DNA of 57,494 nucleotides from Adlercreutzia sp. ZJ176 (GTDB taxonomy: Bacteria; Actinomycetota; Coriobacteriia; Coriobacteriales; Eggerthellaceae), in assembly GCF_011038975.1 (NCBI RefSeq), contig NZ_JAAKEC010000018.1:1-57494 (forward strand). The letters are read 5' to 3'. This document shows, one piece after another, positions 8,528-17,891 of the stretch. How positions within the stretch are numbered: the stretch's first letter is position 1; every line of letters starts with the position of its first letter. The notes beneath the pieces are model-generated. The model was not told the DNA's origin. It saw nothing but the letters and a program-made list of their open reading frames with translations, and did not search any database. The translations under genes and the position numbers were made by a program.

Positions 8528-9247
8528 GTGGCTTGCGAGGACGCGAAGAGCCGGCTGCGGCGGGTGATAGGGGACGCGGGCGTCGAGCGGCTCGACCGGG
8601 CGTGCGTGGCGGTGTTCGGCGTCGGCGGCGTGGGGTCGAGCTGCGCCGAGGCGCTTGCGCGCGGCGGCGTGGGCACGCTGGTGCTGGTGGACCGCGACGT
8701 GGTGTCGCCGAGCAACGTCAACCGGCAGGCCATCGCGTTCGCGAGCACGATGGGGCGCGCGAAGGTCGACGTGATGGCGGCCATGGCGCGCGAGATCAAC
8801 CCTGAGGTGCGCGTGGTGACGCGGGAGGCATTCGTGCTGGACAACGTGGACGAGGTGCTCGACGGCGCGCCGACCCCCGACTTCATCGTGGACGCGGTTG
8901 ACACGGTGACGGCCAAGATCGCGCTGGCTCGCTATGCGCAGGAGCGCGGCATCCCGCTCGTGGCCTCGATGGGCGGCGCGAACAAGCTCGACCCTACGCA
9001 GCTGCGCTTCGCCGACCTGTTCGCCACGCAGGGCTGCCCGCTGTGCCGCGCGGTGCGCAAGGCCGCGCGCACGGCGGGCGTCGAGGCGCTGCGCGTGCTG
9101 TACTCGCCCGAGCAGCCGGTGCGCGTGGAGGCGGCGGCGGGAGCGGCGCGCGCCGAGCGCACCGAGCTGGGCACGATGTCGTACATGCCGCCGATCATGG
9201 GGCAGATGCTGGCCGGGTACGTGATCCGCGAGCTGCTGGGCATCTAG
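8528..9247 (+). CDS. tcdA: tRNA threonylcarbamoyladenosine dehydratase (TcdA/CsdL, ThiF/MoeB fold)
   Basis: A 239-residue ATP-dependent E1-like enzyme that cyclises t6A37 of tRNAs to ct6A. The ATP-binding loop VFGVGGVGSSCAEALAR is at residues 29-45, followed by the SNVNRQ motif and DAVDTVTAK. The text CPLCRAVRKAAR near residue 165 is typical of the TcdA subgroup rather than ThiF or MoeB, and no rhodanese or MoaD partner is nearby. It starts at GTG with GGGAGGTG upstream. It lies alone between two terminators. Confidence 0.85.
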   Translation: MACEDAKSRLRRVIGDAGVERLDRACVAVFGVGGVGSSCAEALARGGVGTLVLVDRDVVSPSNVNRQAIAFASTMGRAKVDVMAAMAREINPEVRVVTREAFVLDNVDEVLDGAPTPDFIVDAVDTVTAKIALARYAQERGIPLVASMGGANKLDPTQLRFADLFATQGCPLCRAVRKAARTAGVEALRVLYSPEQPVRVEAAAGAARAERTELGTMSYMPPIMGQMLAGYVIRELLGI

Positions 9248-9277
9248 GACGCAGAGCGGCTTGTCGGCGCCCTGCGC

Positions 9278-9305
9278 GAAGAGGGACCCCGCGGGGTCCC
9301 TCTTC
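9278..9305. terminator. Bidirectional stem-loop between tcdA and the metal ATPase
   Basis: A perfect 13-bp inverted repeat, GAAGAGGGACCCC and GGGGTCCCTCTTC, between two converging genes. T-tracts are absent, so the strength is uncertain. Confidence 0.65.
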
Positions 9306-9345
9306 AGCTCTCTGGCTCTGCTCGCGTCTGGTTCGGTCGGATTCG

Positions 9346-11265
<1,920 letters not shown>

Positions 11266-11289
11266 GAGGCGGGTCCTTCGGGCGGCTGC

Positions 11290-11517
11290 TTAGCGCAGGA
11301 TGAGGCAGTCGGGCTCGTACTTGGAGCAGATCTGCTGGGCCCGGTCGACGATGGTGCCGAAGCTGGCGGCGTCGGGCACGTCGGCGTCAATCATGAGCTT
11401 CTGGGTCATGAAGTTGACGGTGGCCTTGCTCACGCCGTCAATGCTGTTGATGTCGGCCTCCATCTTGGCGGCGCAGTTGGCGCAGTCGAGGTCCTGGAGC
11501 TTGAATGCCTTGCGCAT
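11290..11517 (-). CDS. Free-standing heavy-metal-associated (HMA) domain protein
   Basis: A 75-residue ferredoxin-like HMA domain with the metal-binding loop LDCANCAAKM (Cys12, Cys15), an acidic residue before the first Cys, and the SIDGVSKATVNFMTQK strand. It would carry or sense the metal handled by the neighbouring ATPase, standing in for the N-terminal domain that the pump lacks. AAGGACAGC precedes the ATG. It could equally be a small metallochaperone; sequence alone does not decide. Confidence 0.9.
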   Translation of the reverse strand: MRKAFKLQDLDCANCAAKMEADINSIDGVSKATVNFMTQKLMIDADVPDAASFGTIVDRAQQICSKYEPDCLILR

Positions 11518-11587
11518 GGTGCTGTCCTTTCGGGTGGTTTGGTTGGCTGCGGGTCGCGGGCTGCGGGCTGCCTTCGGGCGACCCCTC

Positions 11588-11660
11588 GGTTGGTTGCTGG
11601 TTGGTGCTGGTTGGTGCTGGTCGGTTGGTCGGTTGGTCGGTTGGTCGGTCGGTTGGTTGT
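11588..11660. repeat. GGTTGGTC-type low-complexity tandem repeat inside the metal operon
   Basis: About 70 bases are built from GGTTGGT, GGTGCTGGTT and GGTTGGTCGGTTGGTC units on the plus strand, so the transcribed RNA is C-rich (CCAACCGACC). It fills most of the 187-bp gap between the regulator gene and the HMA gene. Two-G runs spaced by TT could form weak quadruplexes on the non-transcribed strand. Confidence 0.8.
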
Positions 11661-11704
11661 TGCTCGCCGTTGCTTGCGGACGCGTGGTGCGTGGGGCGTG
11701 CGCG

Positions 11705-12241
11705 CTACTCGCAGAGGTGCGTCATGCCCTGGGCGAGCATGGTGTAGACGTGGTTGTCCGACAGCGAGTAGATCACGTTCTTGCCGTCGCGCTGGAACTT
11801 CACGAGGCGCGCCTGCTTGAGCGTGCGCAGCTGGTGCGACACCGCGCTCTGCGTGGCGCCGATGATCTCGGCGATGTCAGCGACGCAGCGCTCGCGCTCC
11901 ATGAGCGCGTAGAGGATCTTGATGCGCGTGGTGTCGGCGAACACCTTGAACAGGTCGGCGAGGTCGTAGAGCAGCTCCTCGTCGGGCATGGTGTCGAACA
12001 GGCATGCGGTCTCCTCGCGGTTGCAGCCGCAGGGGCAGTCGATGGCGCGCGCGGAAGGGGAGCGCTCCACGATGCGCGCCGCCTCGCGGATGGCGCCGTG
12101 CGAGGCGGCGCCGCTTGCGGCTTCCGGGACTATGCCGCTCGCGCCGCTGTGCGAGGTGGTGGCATGTGAGGCTTCGGCGGCCGTTGCGCTCGCGCTGGCG
12201 TGTGTGGCAGCGGCGGCTGATGCGCTCGATGCGGTTGTCAT
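11705..12241 (-). CDS. ArsR/SmtB-family metal-responsive repressor
   Basis: A 178-residue protein with an Ala/Ser/His-rich, poorly ordered first 60 residues, then a winged helix with recognition segment ATQSAVSHQLRTLKQA. The C-terminal helix carries D-x-H-x10-H-x2-E (DNH...THLCE), which is the alpha-5 zinc site of SmtB/CzrA. An additional Cys cluster, CPCGC, lies before the helical core, and the alpha-3 region reads ERCVADIAE, close to the ELCV box of CadC. Two metal sites therefore seem possible. I used the ATG at 12241 (GGAGGCGAGC upstream) rather than a longer reading. It probably represses its own operon. Confidence 0.88.
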   Translation of the reverse strand: MTTASSASAAAATHASASATAAEASHATTSHSGASGIVPEAASGAASHGAIREAARIVERSPSARAIDCPCGCNREETACLFDTMPDEELLYDLADLFKVFADTTRIKILYALMERERCVADIAEIIGATQSAVSHQLRTLKQARLVKFQRDGKNVIYSLSDNHVYTMLAQGMTHLCE

Positions 12242-12271
12242 AGCTCGCCTCCGTTCAGATTTACAAGTAAA

Positions 12272-12293
12272 CATATGAGCAACTGTTCATAAG
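12272..12293 (-). promoter_or_regulatory. Probable ArsR operator upstream of the metal-efflux operon
   Basis: TATGA (12274-12278) and TCATA (12287-12291) form an imperfect inverted repeat around AACTGT, resembling the TGAACA-type half-sites of SmtB/CadC operators. It lies 31-50 bp upstream of the regulator ATG, where a self-repressing site is expected. Confidence 0.5.
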
Positions 12294-12301
12294 TATAGGG
12301 A

Positions 12302-12617
12302 CGAAAGCTTGCTTGTCAAGCACGCAGCATGATTATTTTCCGAAGGGAAGGGCGCCTTTTCGCGAAGGCATTCGCTGGCGCGTGCGGCGGAGGAATTCGC
12401 CGTCAGATGCTGGCCAGCGTTACGGAAGGATTCTCCGTCGGACGCTCGGGTGCGGCGAAGGTTCTTGCTGCCGGATGCAGCGGGGGACCCCGGCTTCGCA
12501 CGCCGCAGGACCTTCAAATAGGGCAGGCGCTTCGGACTGAGCCGCCCCAGCGCGCGACTCTTCGGGTAAACTTGTCTGAGAGACGGAATCGCCGCCACGT
12601 GAGTCAAAGGAGCAACT
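12302..12617. other. Spacer between the divergent metal operon and guaA
   Basis: No gene is supported. Short complementary segments such as GGCGAATTC... and TCTGACGGCGAATT-like pieces could fold. A weak -10-like TAAACT at 12567-12572 is the only candidate promoter for guaA. No purine-riboswitch core was recognised. Confidence 0.4.
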
Positions 12618-14255
12618 GTGAGCACTGTGCCAACTGATCAGAAAGTAATCGTCGTCGACTTCGGCGCCCAGTACGGACAGCTCATCGCGCGCCGCGTGCG
12701 CGACCTGAACGTATACTCGGAGATCGTGCCGTGTGACGTCTCCGCCGACGAGGTGCGCGCCATCGCTCCGGCGGCCATCATCTTCTCTGGCGGCCCGGCG
12801 AGCGTGTATGCCGAGGACGCGCCGTCCATCGATCCGGAGATCCTCGAGCTGGGCATCCCGGTGCTCGGCTTCTGCTACGGGCAGCAGATCATGGCCGTCA
12901 CGCTCGGCGGCAAGGTGGGGCACACCGAGAAGGGCGAGTACGGCCCGGCGCCGCTGACGCGCTGCGCGGACTCGGCGCTGTACGAGGGCACGCCCGAGGA
13001 GCAGACGGTGTGGATGAGCCATCGCGACGCCGTGACCGAGGTGCCCGAGGGCTTCGTCGTGACGGCGACCACCGATGTGTGCCCCGTGGCCTCCATGGAG
13101 TGCGCCGTGCGCAAGCTGTACGCCACGCAGTTCCACCCCGAGGTGCGCCACACCCCGCACGGCAACGAGCTGCTCGCGAACTTCCTGTTCGGCATCTGCG
13201 GGCTCGAGCGTAACTGGACCATGGACTCCATCATCGAGGACAGCGTGGCGGCCATCCGCGCGCAGGTGGGCGAGGACCGCGTGATTCTGGGCCTGTCGGG
13301 TGGCGTGGACTCCTCCGTGGTGGCCGCGCTGTGCGCACGCGCCATCGGCAAGCAGCTGACCTGCGTGTTCGTGAACCACGGGCTGCTGCGCAAGAACGAG
13401 CCCGAAGAGGTTGAGGAGGTGTTCTCGAAGCAGTTCGACGTCGACTTCGTGCACGTGCACGCCGAGGAGCGCTACGCTGGGCTGCTCGCGGGAGTCACCG
13501 AGCCCGAGCAGAAGCGCCGGATCATCGGCACGCAGTTCTGGAAGGAGTTCTTCGCCGTGGCGGAGGACCTCGCCGACGACGGCCGGCCGGTGAAGTTCCT
13601 GGCGCAGGGCACCATCTATCCCGACATCATCGAGAGCGGCGCACGCAAGACGGGCGGCAAGGCGTCCACCATCAAGAGCCACCACAACCTGATCCCGTTC
13701 CCCGAGGGCGTGCACTTCGACTTGATCGAGCCTTTGGACCACTTCTTCAAGGACGAGGTGCGCGCGCTCGGCACGGCGCTCGGGCTGCCGGACTACATCG
13801 TGCACCGCCAGCCGTTCCCCGGCCCGGGCCTGGCCATCCGCATCATCGGCGACGTGACGCCCGAGAAGCTCGAGATCCTCAAGGACGCCGACGCCATCGT
13901 GCGCGAGGAGCTCGACGCGTACAACGAGAGCCTGTTCGCGAAGACGGGCGAGCGCAACGGCGAGTGCGCGCGCGAGGCGGCGGGCGGCCCCGAGGTGGAG
14001 CGCGCCGTGTGGCAGTACTTCGCCGTGCTGCCCGACATCAAGAGCGTCGGCGTCATGGGCGATGAGCGCACCTACGCGCGTCCGGTCATCCTGCGCGCCG
14101 TGGAGAGCTCGGACGCCATGACCGCCGACTGGGCGAAGCTGCCCTACGAGGTGCTGGCCCGCGTGAGCGGCCGCATCGTGGCCGAGGTCCCCGGCGTGAA
14201 CCGCGTGGTCTACGACATCACGTCAAAGCCCCCCGCCACGATCGAGTGGGAATAA
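12618..14255 (+). CDS. guaA: GMP synthase (glutamine-hydrolysing)
   Basis: A 545-residue enzyme amidating XMP to GMP. The N-terminal class I amidotransferase domain has the nucleophile Cys86 in GFCYGQQ and TQFHPE for the His-Glu pair. The ATP-pyrophosphatase domain follows with LSGGVDSS, then the dimerisation domain ending IEWE. The GTG start has AAAGGAGC upstream. The 3' end is the prophage attachment site: the last codons ATC GAG TGG GAA plus TA form the att core, so integration restores the protein exactly and only changes the stop from TAG (still visible at 48,667) to TAA. Confidence 0.97.
   Translation: MSTVPTDQKVIVVDFGAQYGQLIARRVRDLNVYSEIVPCDVSADEVRAIAPAAIIFSGGPASVYAEDAPSIDPEILELGIPVLGFCYGQQIMAVTLGGKVGHTEKGEYGPAPLTRCADSALYEGTPEEQTVWMSHRDAVTEVPEGFVVTATTDVCPVASMECAVRKLYATQFHPEVRHTPHGNELLANFLFGICGLERNWTMDSIIEDSVAAIRAQVGEDRVILGLSGGVDSSVVAALCARAIGKQLTCVFVNHGLLRKNEPEEVEEVFSKQFDVDFVHVHAEERYAGLLAGVTEPEQKRRIIGTQFWKEFFAVAEDLADDGRPVKFLAQGTIYPDIIESGARKTGGKASTIKSHHNLIPFPEGVHFDLIEPLDHFFKDEVRALGTALGLPDYIVHRQPFPGPGLAIRIIGDVTPEKLEILKDADAIVREELDAYNESLFAKTGERNGECAREAAGGPEVERAVWQYFAVLPDIKSVGVMGDERTYARPVILRAVESSDAMTADWAKLPYEVLARVSGRIVAEVPGVNRVVYDITSKPPATIEWE
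14241..14254 (+). repeat. attL core (ATCGAGTGGGAATA)
   Basis: Identical to 48655-48668. It overlaps the final four codons of guaA and the first two bases of its stop codon. Flanking bases differ on both sides, so the identity is exactly 14 bp. Confidence 0.92.
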
Positions 14256-14525
14256 CCTGCTAGCAAAATGCACCCCGCCTGAACTGGCGTTTCCGCCCGC
14301 TGACCTGGGCAAACCTTACAATATATGATAGTCGCGCAGGTCAGGAGAGTGGTGTCATTGCCACCAGGTTGCCACCGCTTTTTGATAAAAATAATAATTT
14401 TGCACCGCGCAAGGCGGGCTGTATGTCAATAGGTTCTGCGCGCGGGTTTCGTGGAGAATGGGCTGATATAAAAAGAGCGCCGAAGGGGATTTCCTCCGGC
14501 GCTCTCGTGTGTTCTGTGGTTTTGT
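14256..14525. other. Left prophage end, non-coding
   Basis: Holds TGACCTGG at 14301-14308 and its inverse CAGGTCA at 14337-14343, a doubled TTGCCACC near 14376-14392, and an A/T-rich patch near 14395. These could be integrase or excisionase binding sites at attL. The end of the segment holds the terminator listed separately. No gene. Confidence 0.5.
14469..14505 (-). terminator. Terminator of the leftmost prophage gene
   Basis: AGAGCGCCG and CGGCGCTCT arms with a run of T on the minus strand (AAAA at 14471-14474). It directly follows the stop at 14526. Confidence 0.85.
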
Positions 14526-15326
14526 TTAGTAGCCGATGACTTCGCTTTCGACCTCTTGAATGACCTCCGCGGGAATCCTATCGACCGGGAGAGTATAGAC
14601 GGTGCCGAGCCGCGGGTTGAAGAAGCCGAGTTTTTTGACTTGCTGATACTCGGGATGGATGGAGTGGAGCCCCAGCCTCCAGTAAATCAGCAGCTGAAGC
14701 GTGTGCTTGTTGGTCGGCGGCTTGACCGACACCTTGAAGTCCCAGATGGTGTCGGCGGTCATGAAGTCTCCGTCGCCTGTCGCTATGGTCGGGGTGTATC
14801 CGCCTTCGAATGTTATGCCATCCATGATGACCGGTCCGTATTGCTGGAAGAACTTGCGGGAGCGGGAGACCATCTCTTGGATGTTGTATATGGTCGCTTT
14901 GTTGGGCAGTATGTCCTCGACGGGTTTGTACCCCATCGGACCCACGCGGAATAGGACGTCATAGCCAACCGCCTGGCAGGCAGCGGTGATAGACGCTTCA
15001 TCGTATCCGGTGATGTTTGCGAGTATGTTCTCGCATTTGTCGGTTTCGTCAATTTGCCCCGCGCCCGCATGGGATATTTTGAAGGCTTCTTTGACAGGCG
15101 AGCCCTCAAGGAATCGTGTCAGGTAGTCGACAGCCAGCCCGACGAGACCGGCATTGATGTTCTCTTCCGTGTGGTCGAGCAGCGGCTTCATATCGGGTAG
15201 CTCCACGCCGTCGAAGTCTTTGGGCTTGATATAGCCGCCTCGGGGCTGCTTGACTGCTGGGATTCCCATTCCCTTGATACCGTTGATTCTTTGAGTTACT
15301 GATACTCCATAAGCTGGTGCTGTCAT
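14526..15326 (-). CDS. Predicted PD-(D/E)XK-fold protein at the left prophage end
   Basis: A 266-residue soluble protein. The C-terminal half has the layout of a RecB/Cas4-like nuclease core: GDGDFM (Asp185/Asp187), then WDFKVS with Asp196-x-Lys198, then Gln211-x3-Tyr215 (LQLLIYW). The N-terminal half is helical and has no recognised domain. It stands with two hypothetical genes between the lysis region and attL, on the minus strand with its own terminator, a usual place for lysogenic-conversion cargo. It could be a phage exonuclease or a defence or counter-defence factor. Nuclease activity is inferred from motifs only. Confidence 0.6.
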   Translation of the reverse strand: MTAPAYGVSVTQRINGIKGMGIPAVKQPRGGYIKPKDFDGVELPDMKPLLDHTEENINAGLVGLAVDYLTRFLEGSPVKEAFKISHAGAGQIDETDKCENILANITGYDEASITAACQAVGYDVLFRVGPMGYKPVEDILPNKATIYNIQEMVSRSRKFFQQYGPVIMDGITFEGGYTPTIATGDGDFMTADTIWDFKVSVKPPTNKHTLQLLIYWRLGLHSIHPEYQQVKKLGFFNPRLGTVYTLPVDRIPAEVIQEVESEVIGY

Positions 15327-15395
15327 AGTGCTTCCTATCGTCGAACTAACTGGTTAATTATCTCACGATGGGTGAGGCGCGTGTAGTCTAAATAT

Positions 15396-15428
15396 AAAAG
15401 AACGGAGCGGCTTGCCTGCCCGCTCCGT
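15396..15428 (-). terminator. Terminator after the 15.5-kb gene
   Basis: ACGGAGCGG (15402-15410) pairs with CCGCTCCGT (15420-15428); on the minus strand it is followed by TCTTTT. Confidence 0.85.
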
Positions 15429-15457
15429 CGTCGTGTGATGGTGTCCATCTGCCCGGA

Positions 15458-15931
15458 TTATCCTTCAAGCCATTCTATCTGCTCGCGGGTGAGCTCGTAG
15501 ATGCGATGACGTCTGTCGAGCTTCGACGGGGTGTCGCGTCGCTCCCGTGGGGGCTGTGGTTGATGGTGCCAGACGCAGACGCATGGGTCCTCCATTTCCC
15601 AGTTGGTCTCCTCGAGTAAGCGCCGGGAGTTTTTAGCTGCTCGGGCGACATCGCGTATGTAGGTATTGTCGCTGGTAAGGAGGTTCGTCGTGGGCGGCAT
15701 CGGGGGAAGGTCGGCGAGAACGCCCTCCGTGATTTGGATGATTTTTCGTAGGTCCTTCTTGTACAGCTGTGCGATTTCGATGTCATAGCCTTCGAGGACG
15801 CCGATGCATACCATCAGCTCGTAGAGAAGGTTGTTATTGTGTAGGTCGGCGACCACTTTGCTGTTGTCTGTCGCAGCACTGGTCACGCCATAGCATTTGT
15901 TCGTCCTGAAATAGAGCATATCGAGTTCCAT
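15458..15931 (-). CDS. Hypothetical prophage protein
   Basis: A 157-residue protein, helical in the first half and Pro/Arg-rich near residues 120-145, ending in an acidic-aromatic tail (REQIEWLEG). A good ribosome-binding site (GAAAGGAAAG) precedes the ATG, within the leader type ACACGAAAGGAA that several prophage genes share. No motif recognised. Neighbours suggest accessory cargo rather than virion structure. Confidence 0.65.
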   Translation of the reverse strand: MELDMLYFRTNKCYGVTSAATDNSKVVADLHNNNLLYELMVCIGVLEGYDIEIAQLYKKDLRKIIQITEGVLADLPPMPPTTNLLTSDNTYIRDVARAAKNSRRLLEETNWEMEDPCVCVWHHQPQPPRERRDTPSKLDRRHRIYELTREQIEWLEG

Positions 15932-15960
15932 TTGACTTTCCTTTCGTGTCGCGAGGGTGG

Positions 15961-16263
15961 TTATGCTACGAGCGCCTCGAGCGCCGAGAGCTCGAGGAGG
16001 ATGCGGTGAACGACCTCTGGGGTCGTCGGGCGGACATCCATGTCGAATCTGCTGATGAATACCGAGCCCGCATCGTGTCCAGTGAAGTGGAGCAGGGTCG
16101 CCGCGCTATCCGCCGTCGCTCGAACCTCGTCTCTGGTGAGGTGCTTGTCATAGAAGACCATGAGCTCCACCTCGTTGCGGCAGCAGATATAGGCGCTGAT
16201 ATTGTTAATTGGGATGAATTTAACAGCATAGGTCAAGCACTGGTCATAAGTCATCTTCGTCAT
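15961..16263 (-). CDS. Hypothetical prophage protein
   Basis: A 100-residue protein without membrane segments. Two cysteines (YICC) sit near residue 27. An ACACGAAAGGGAAG leader precedes the start, the same kind as the neighbouring genes. It lies 29 bp upstream of the 157-residue gene in reading direction, so the two are probably co-transcribed. Function unknown. Confidence 0.6.
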   Translation of the reverse strand: MTKMTYDQCLTYAVKFIPINNISAYICCRNEVELMVFYDKHLTRDEVRATADSAATLLHFTGHDAGSVFISRFDMDVRPTTPEVVHRILLELSALEALVA

Positions 16264-16297
16264 TGACTTCCCTTTCGTGTGTAGTGTCCGAAGCAGC

Positions 16298-16328
16298 CCG
16301 GGCGGCTACCTCCTCTCGTGCCGCCCGG
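16298..16328 (-). terminator. Stem-loop between the XRE gene and the downstream hypothetical gene
   Basis: CCGGGCGGC (16298-16306) and GCCGCCCGG (16320-16328) are a perfect 9-bp inverted repeat. There is no clear T-run, so read-through into the next genes is possible. Confidence 0.5.
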
Positions 16329-16354
16329 TTGGTGATGTTGTTGTCGTCGTAGTA

Positions 16355-16594
16355 TTAGAGAGAGACGGTGCCAAGCACCATTTCGTTGAGATTGATGTTG
16401 ATGCCGTATGCGGCATGGAACGCATTGACGAGGTGGAATAGCGTCTCCGCGCTCGGCGAGCACTTGCCGCTCTCCCAGATGCCGACCATCTGCTTGGTGC
16501 GTCCGGTCATCTTTGCGAACTCGTCGCGGCTGAGGTTGTAGTGCTTGCGAAGGATTGCGATGTTGGTCGCGGTATTGTCGAGGCTCTTGCACAT
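16355..16594 (-). CDS. XRE-type helix-turn-helix regulator, candidate lysogeny repressor
   Basis: A 79-residue protein that is essentially one helix-turn-helix domain (LSRDEFAKMTGRTKQMVGIWESG), with a short C-terminal extension. I chose the ATG at 16594, which has AGGAG 8 bp upstream; two earlier starts would lie before or inside that site. Its promoter carries a 13-bp palindrome exactly between -35 and -10, and the same palindrome occurs in the integrase promoter and, with changes, in the divergent RHH promoter. It is a good candidate for the factor binding those sites, but the RHH protein is equally possible. Confidence 0.82.
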   Translation of the reverse strand: MCKSLDNTATNIAILRKHYNLSRDEFAKMTGRTKQMVGIWESGKCSPSAETLFHLVNAFHAAYGININLNEMVLGTVSL

Positions 16595-16631
16595 TGTCAT
16601 CACTCCTGTTCCTTGCTTACCTTGTGATTGT

Positions 16632-16660
16632 ATTATATACGAATGTATTACATTAGGCAA
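16632..16660 (-). promoter_or_regulatory. XRE-gene promoter with operator palindrome in the spacer
   Basis: Reading the minus strand: TTGCCT, 17-bp spacer, TATAAT. The spacer starts with AATGTAATACATT (16642-16654), the reverse complement of the integrase operator. A repressor here would block polymerase directly. Confidence 0.85.
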
Positions 16661-16689
16661 TAGGGAACGGGAATATATTTTGGAAATTC

Positions 16690-16717
16690 TTGCCGAATGT
16701 ATTACTTCCGGTAGAAT
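16690..16717 (+). promoter_or_regulatory. RHH-gene promoter with near-copy of the same operator
   Basis: TTGCCG (16690-16695), 16-bp spacer, TAGAAT (16712-16717). The spacer begins with AATGTATTACTTC, which matches the operator over 10 bases and then departs in the last half-site. A weaker site would give a graded response. Confidence 0.75.
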
Positions 16718-16737
16718 GGACTATGGAAGGAGGCGAT

Positions 16738-17178
16738 ATGACGAATAGCAGAGAAGAGAAGGTTCTCGACGCAGGCTCGGCGGAGCTGGTCAGCGTCGAG
16801 GAGAACAGACGGCACGGTCCTGCCGACGCCCGGGCGCGCGTTATGAATGACGCTAAACGGGGATACAGGAAGCGGGCTTCCACAGACGATAGCGTGATGG
16901 TGTCGTTTAGGATACCGCGGGAGCTGAAGGCTCGAGTGAAGGAGGAGGCGGACGCTAACGGACGTAGCCAGAGCGAGCAGATGATAAACAGCATTGAGGA
17001 CGGACTGTCGCTTGGTAATGCTGTCGAGGCTGTGCGTGGGTGTTTGAGTAAGTTCCCGCCGCCGTTCGCCGCCGGGGGCTGGGAGCCGTCATCGAATGAG
17101 TGTATGTCCTTTATCTTGGAGGCGGTTGATAATGCTATCCGCCGCAGGGAGAGTCAGCTCGGGGAGGAGCGGGCATGA
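16738..17178 (+). CDS. Ribbon-helix-helix DNA-binding protein
   Basis: A 146-residue protein with a basic, disordered first 50 residues, then a MetJ/Arc-like ribbon-helix-helix core (VMVSFRIPRELKARVKEEAD, then GRSQSEQMINSIEDGL) at residues 53-90 and a C-terminal helical region. GGAGGCGAT precedes the ATG at 16738; a longer reading would start upstream of its own promoter. It is divergent from the XRE gene and its stop overlaps the next start (ATGA). Probably a second regulator of the lysogeny switch or an autorepressor of this two-gene operon. Confidence 0.8.
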   Translation: MTNSREEKVLDAGSAELVSVEENRRHGPADARARVMNDAKRGYRKRASTDDSVMVSFRIPRELKARVKEEADANGRSQSEQMINSIEDGLSLGNAVEAVRGCLSKFPPPFAAGGWEPSSNECMSFILEAVDNAIRRRESQLGEERA

Positions 17179-17504
17179 GCATTTGGTTGAGTGTGTCCTA
17201 CGAGGATTGCGACTTGGAGAACGACGAGCCCGGCGAGGACTTCGACGAGGAGTACACCGTGGAGAGCGCGCGGGAGGCTGCTGACGCTGTCAATTCGTCA
17301 TTGTATAACCTAACGCCGGAGGGGCATTCCGTCATTCTCTCCGGCTTGGTTATGCGTGTTGATGATGGACCGCTGCTCGAGCTGGACGAGCTTGCCAGCG
17401 CGTGCGACCACGAGGAGTATCTATACGATACCATCGACTACTTCCCGCCGGAGGACATGGAGGACTTTGTCGCCGCCGCCCGCCGACTGTCGCAGTCATC
17501 GTGA
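17175..17504 (+). CDS. Small, highly acidic protein coupled to the RHH gene
   Basis: A 109-residue protein very rich in Asp and Glu, especially residues 10-30 and 85-100 (for example ENDEPGEDFDEEY and FPPEDMEDF). Its start overlaps the RHH stop by four bases, so translation is coupled. No domain recognised. Acidic partners of small DNA-binding proteins may act as antirepressors or DNA mimics, and phage anti-restriction or anti-CRISPR proteins are often like this, but that is inference from composition and place only. Confidence 0.7.
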   Translation: MSIWLSVSYEDCDLENDEPGEDFDEEYTVESAREAADAVNSSLYNLTPEGHSVILSGLVMRVDDGPLLELDELASACDHEEYLYDTIDYFPPEDMEDFVAAARRLSQSS

Positions 17505-17525
17505 GTCTCCTGTCGTCTTAAGCAC

Positions 17526-17568
17526 AAAAAGACCCCGCCGCTCGTTGATAGAGCAGCGGGGTCTTTTT
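17526..17568. terminator. Bidirectional terminator between converging regulator and holin genes
   Basis: AAAAAGACCCCGCCGCTC, loop, GAGCAGCGGGGTCTTTTT. It has T-runs on both strands and so ends the plus-strand RHH operon and the minus-strand late operon. Confidence 0.95.
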
Positions 17569-17574
17569 GGTTGG

Positions 17575-17823
17575 TTAGTCTTCGAGCGGGTTGAAGTCGC
17601 GGTCGAGGAATTCCTCGGCTTCGCCCTCTGCTTTGACCTCCGGCAGTCCTGCGACGCTCGTGAGCACGGAGAGGATGCCGGCGAGAGCGGCGGTGCTTGC
17701 GACTACTATCCAGTCGACGTCCGTCAGCGCTGCCGAGACGCCGATGGTCGCGACCGCTGTCTGTGCCATCGTCTTGACCGCCCGGACGCCAGCCGCTTTT
17801 GCCCATGCTTTGATGTTATCCAT
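17575..17823 (-). CDS. Holin, r1t type
   Basis: An 82-residue protein with two hydrophobic segments (about residues 18-36 and 38-60) joined by VDW, a positively charged start (KAWAKAAGVRAVKT) and an acidic tail. The text VASTAALAGILSVLTSVAGLPEV fits the r1t-like holin family. It would open the membrane so the amidase encoded at 20.4-21.2 kb can reach the wall. It is the last gene of the late operon before the bidirectional terminator. Confidence 0.85.
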   Translation of the reverse strand: MDNIKAWAKAAGVRAVKTMAQTAVATIGVSAALTDVDWIVVASTAALAGILSVLTSVAGLPEVKAEGEAEEFLDRDFNPLED

Positions 17824-17835
17824 TATTAACTCCTA

Positions 17836-17862
17836 ACAATAAAGAAGCAGCCGTCAGCTGCT
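17836..17862 (-). terminator. Weak hairpin terminator before the holin gene
   Basis: AGCAGC (17846-17851) and GCTGCT (17857-17862), with TTCTTTATTG on the minus strand. Read-through probably feeds the holin gene. Confidence 0.6.
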
Positions 17863-17891
17863 GTGAGTTTGTTCCCGTTTGCTTGGTGTGG

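Noticed and set aside
11588-11660. Possible CRISPR or VNTR in a coding region
   Set aside because: Simple GGTTGGTC-type sequence in an intergenic gap; no spacers and no frame.
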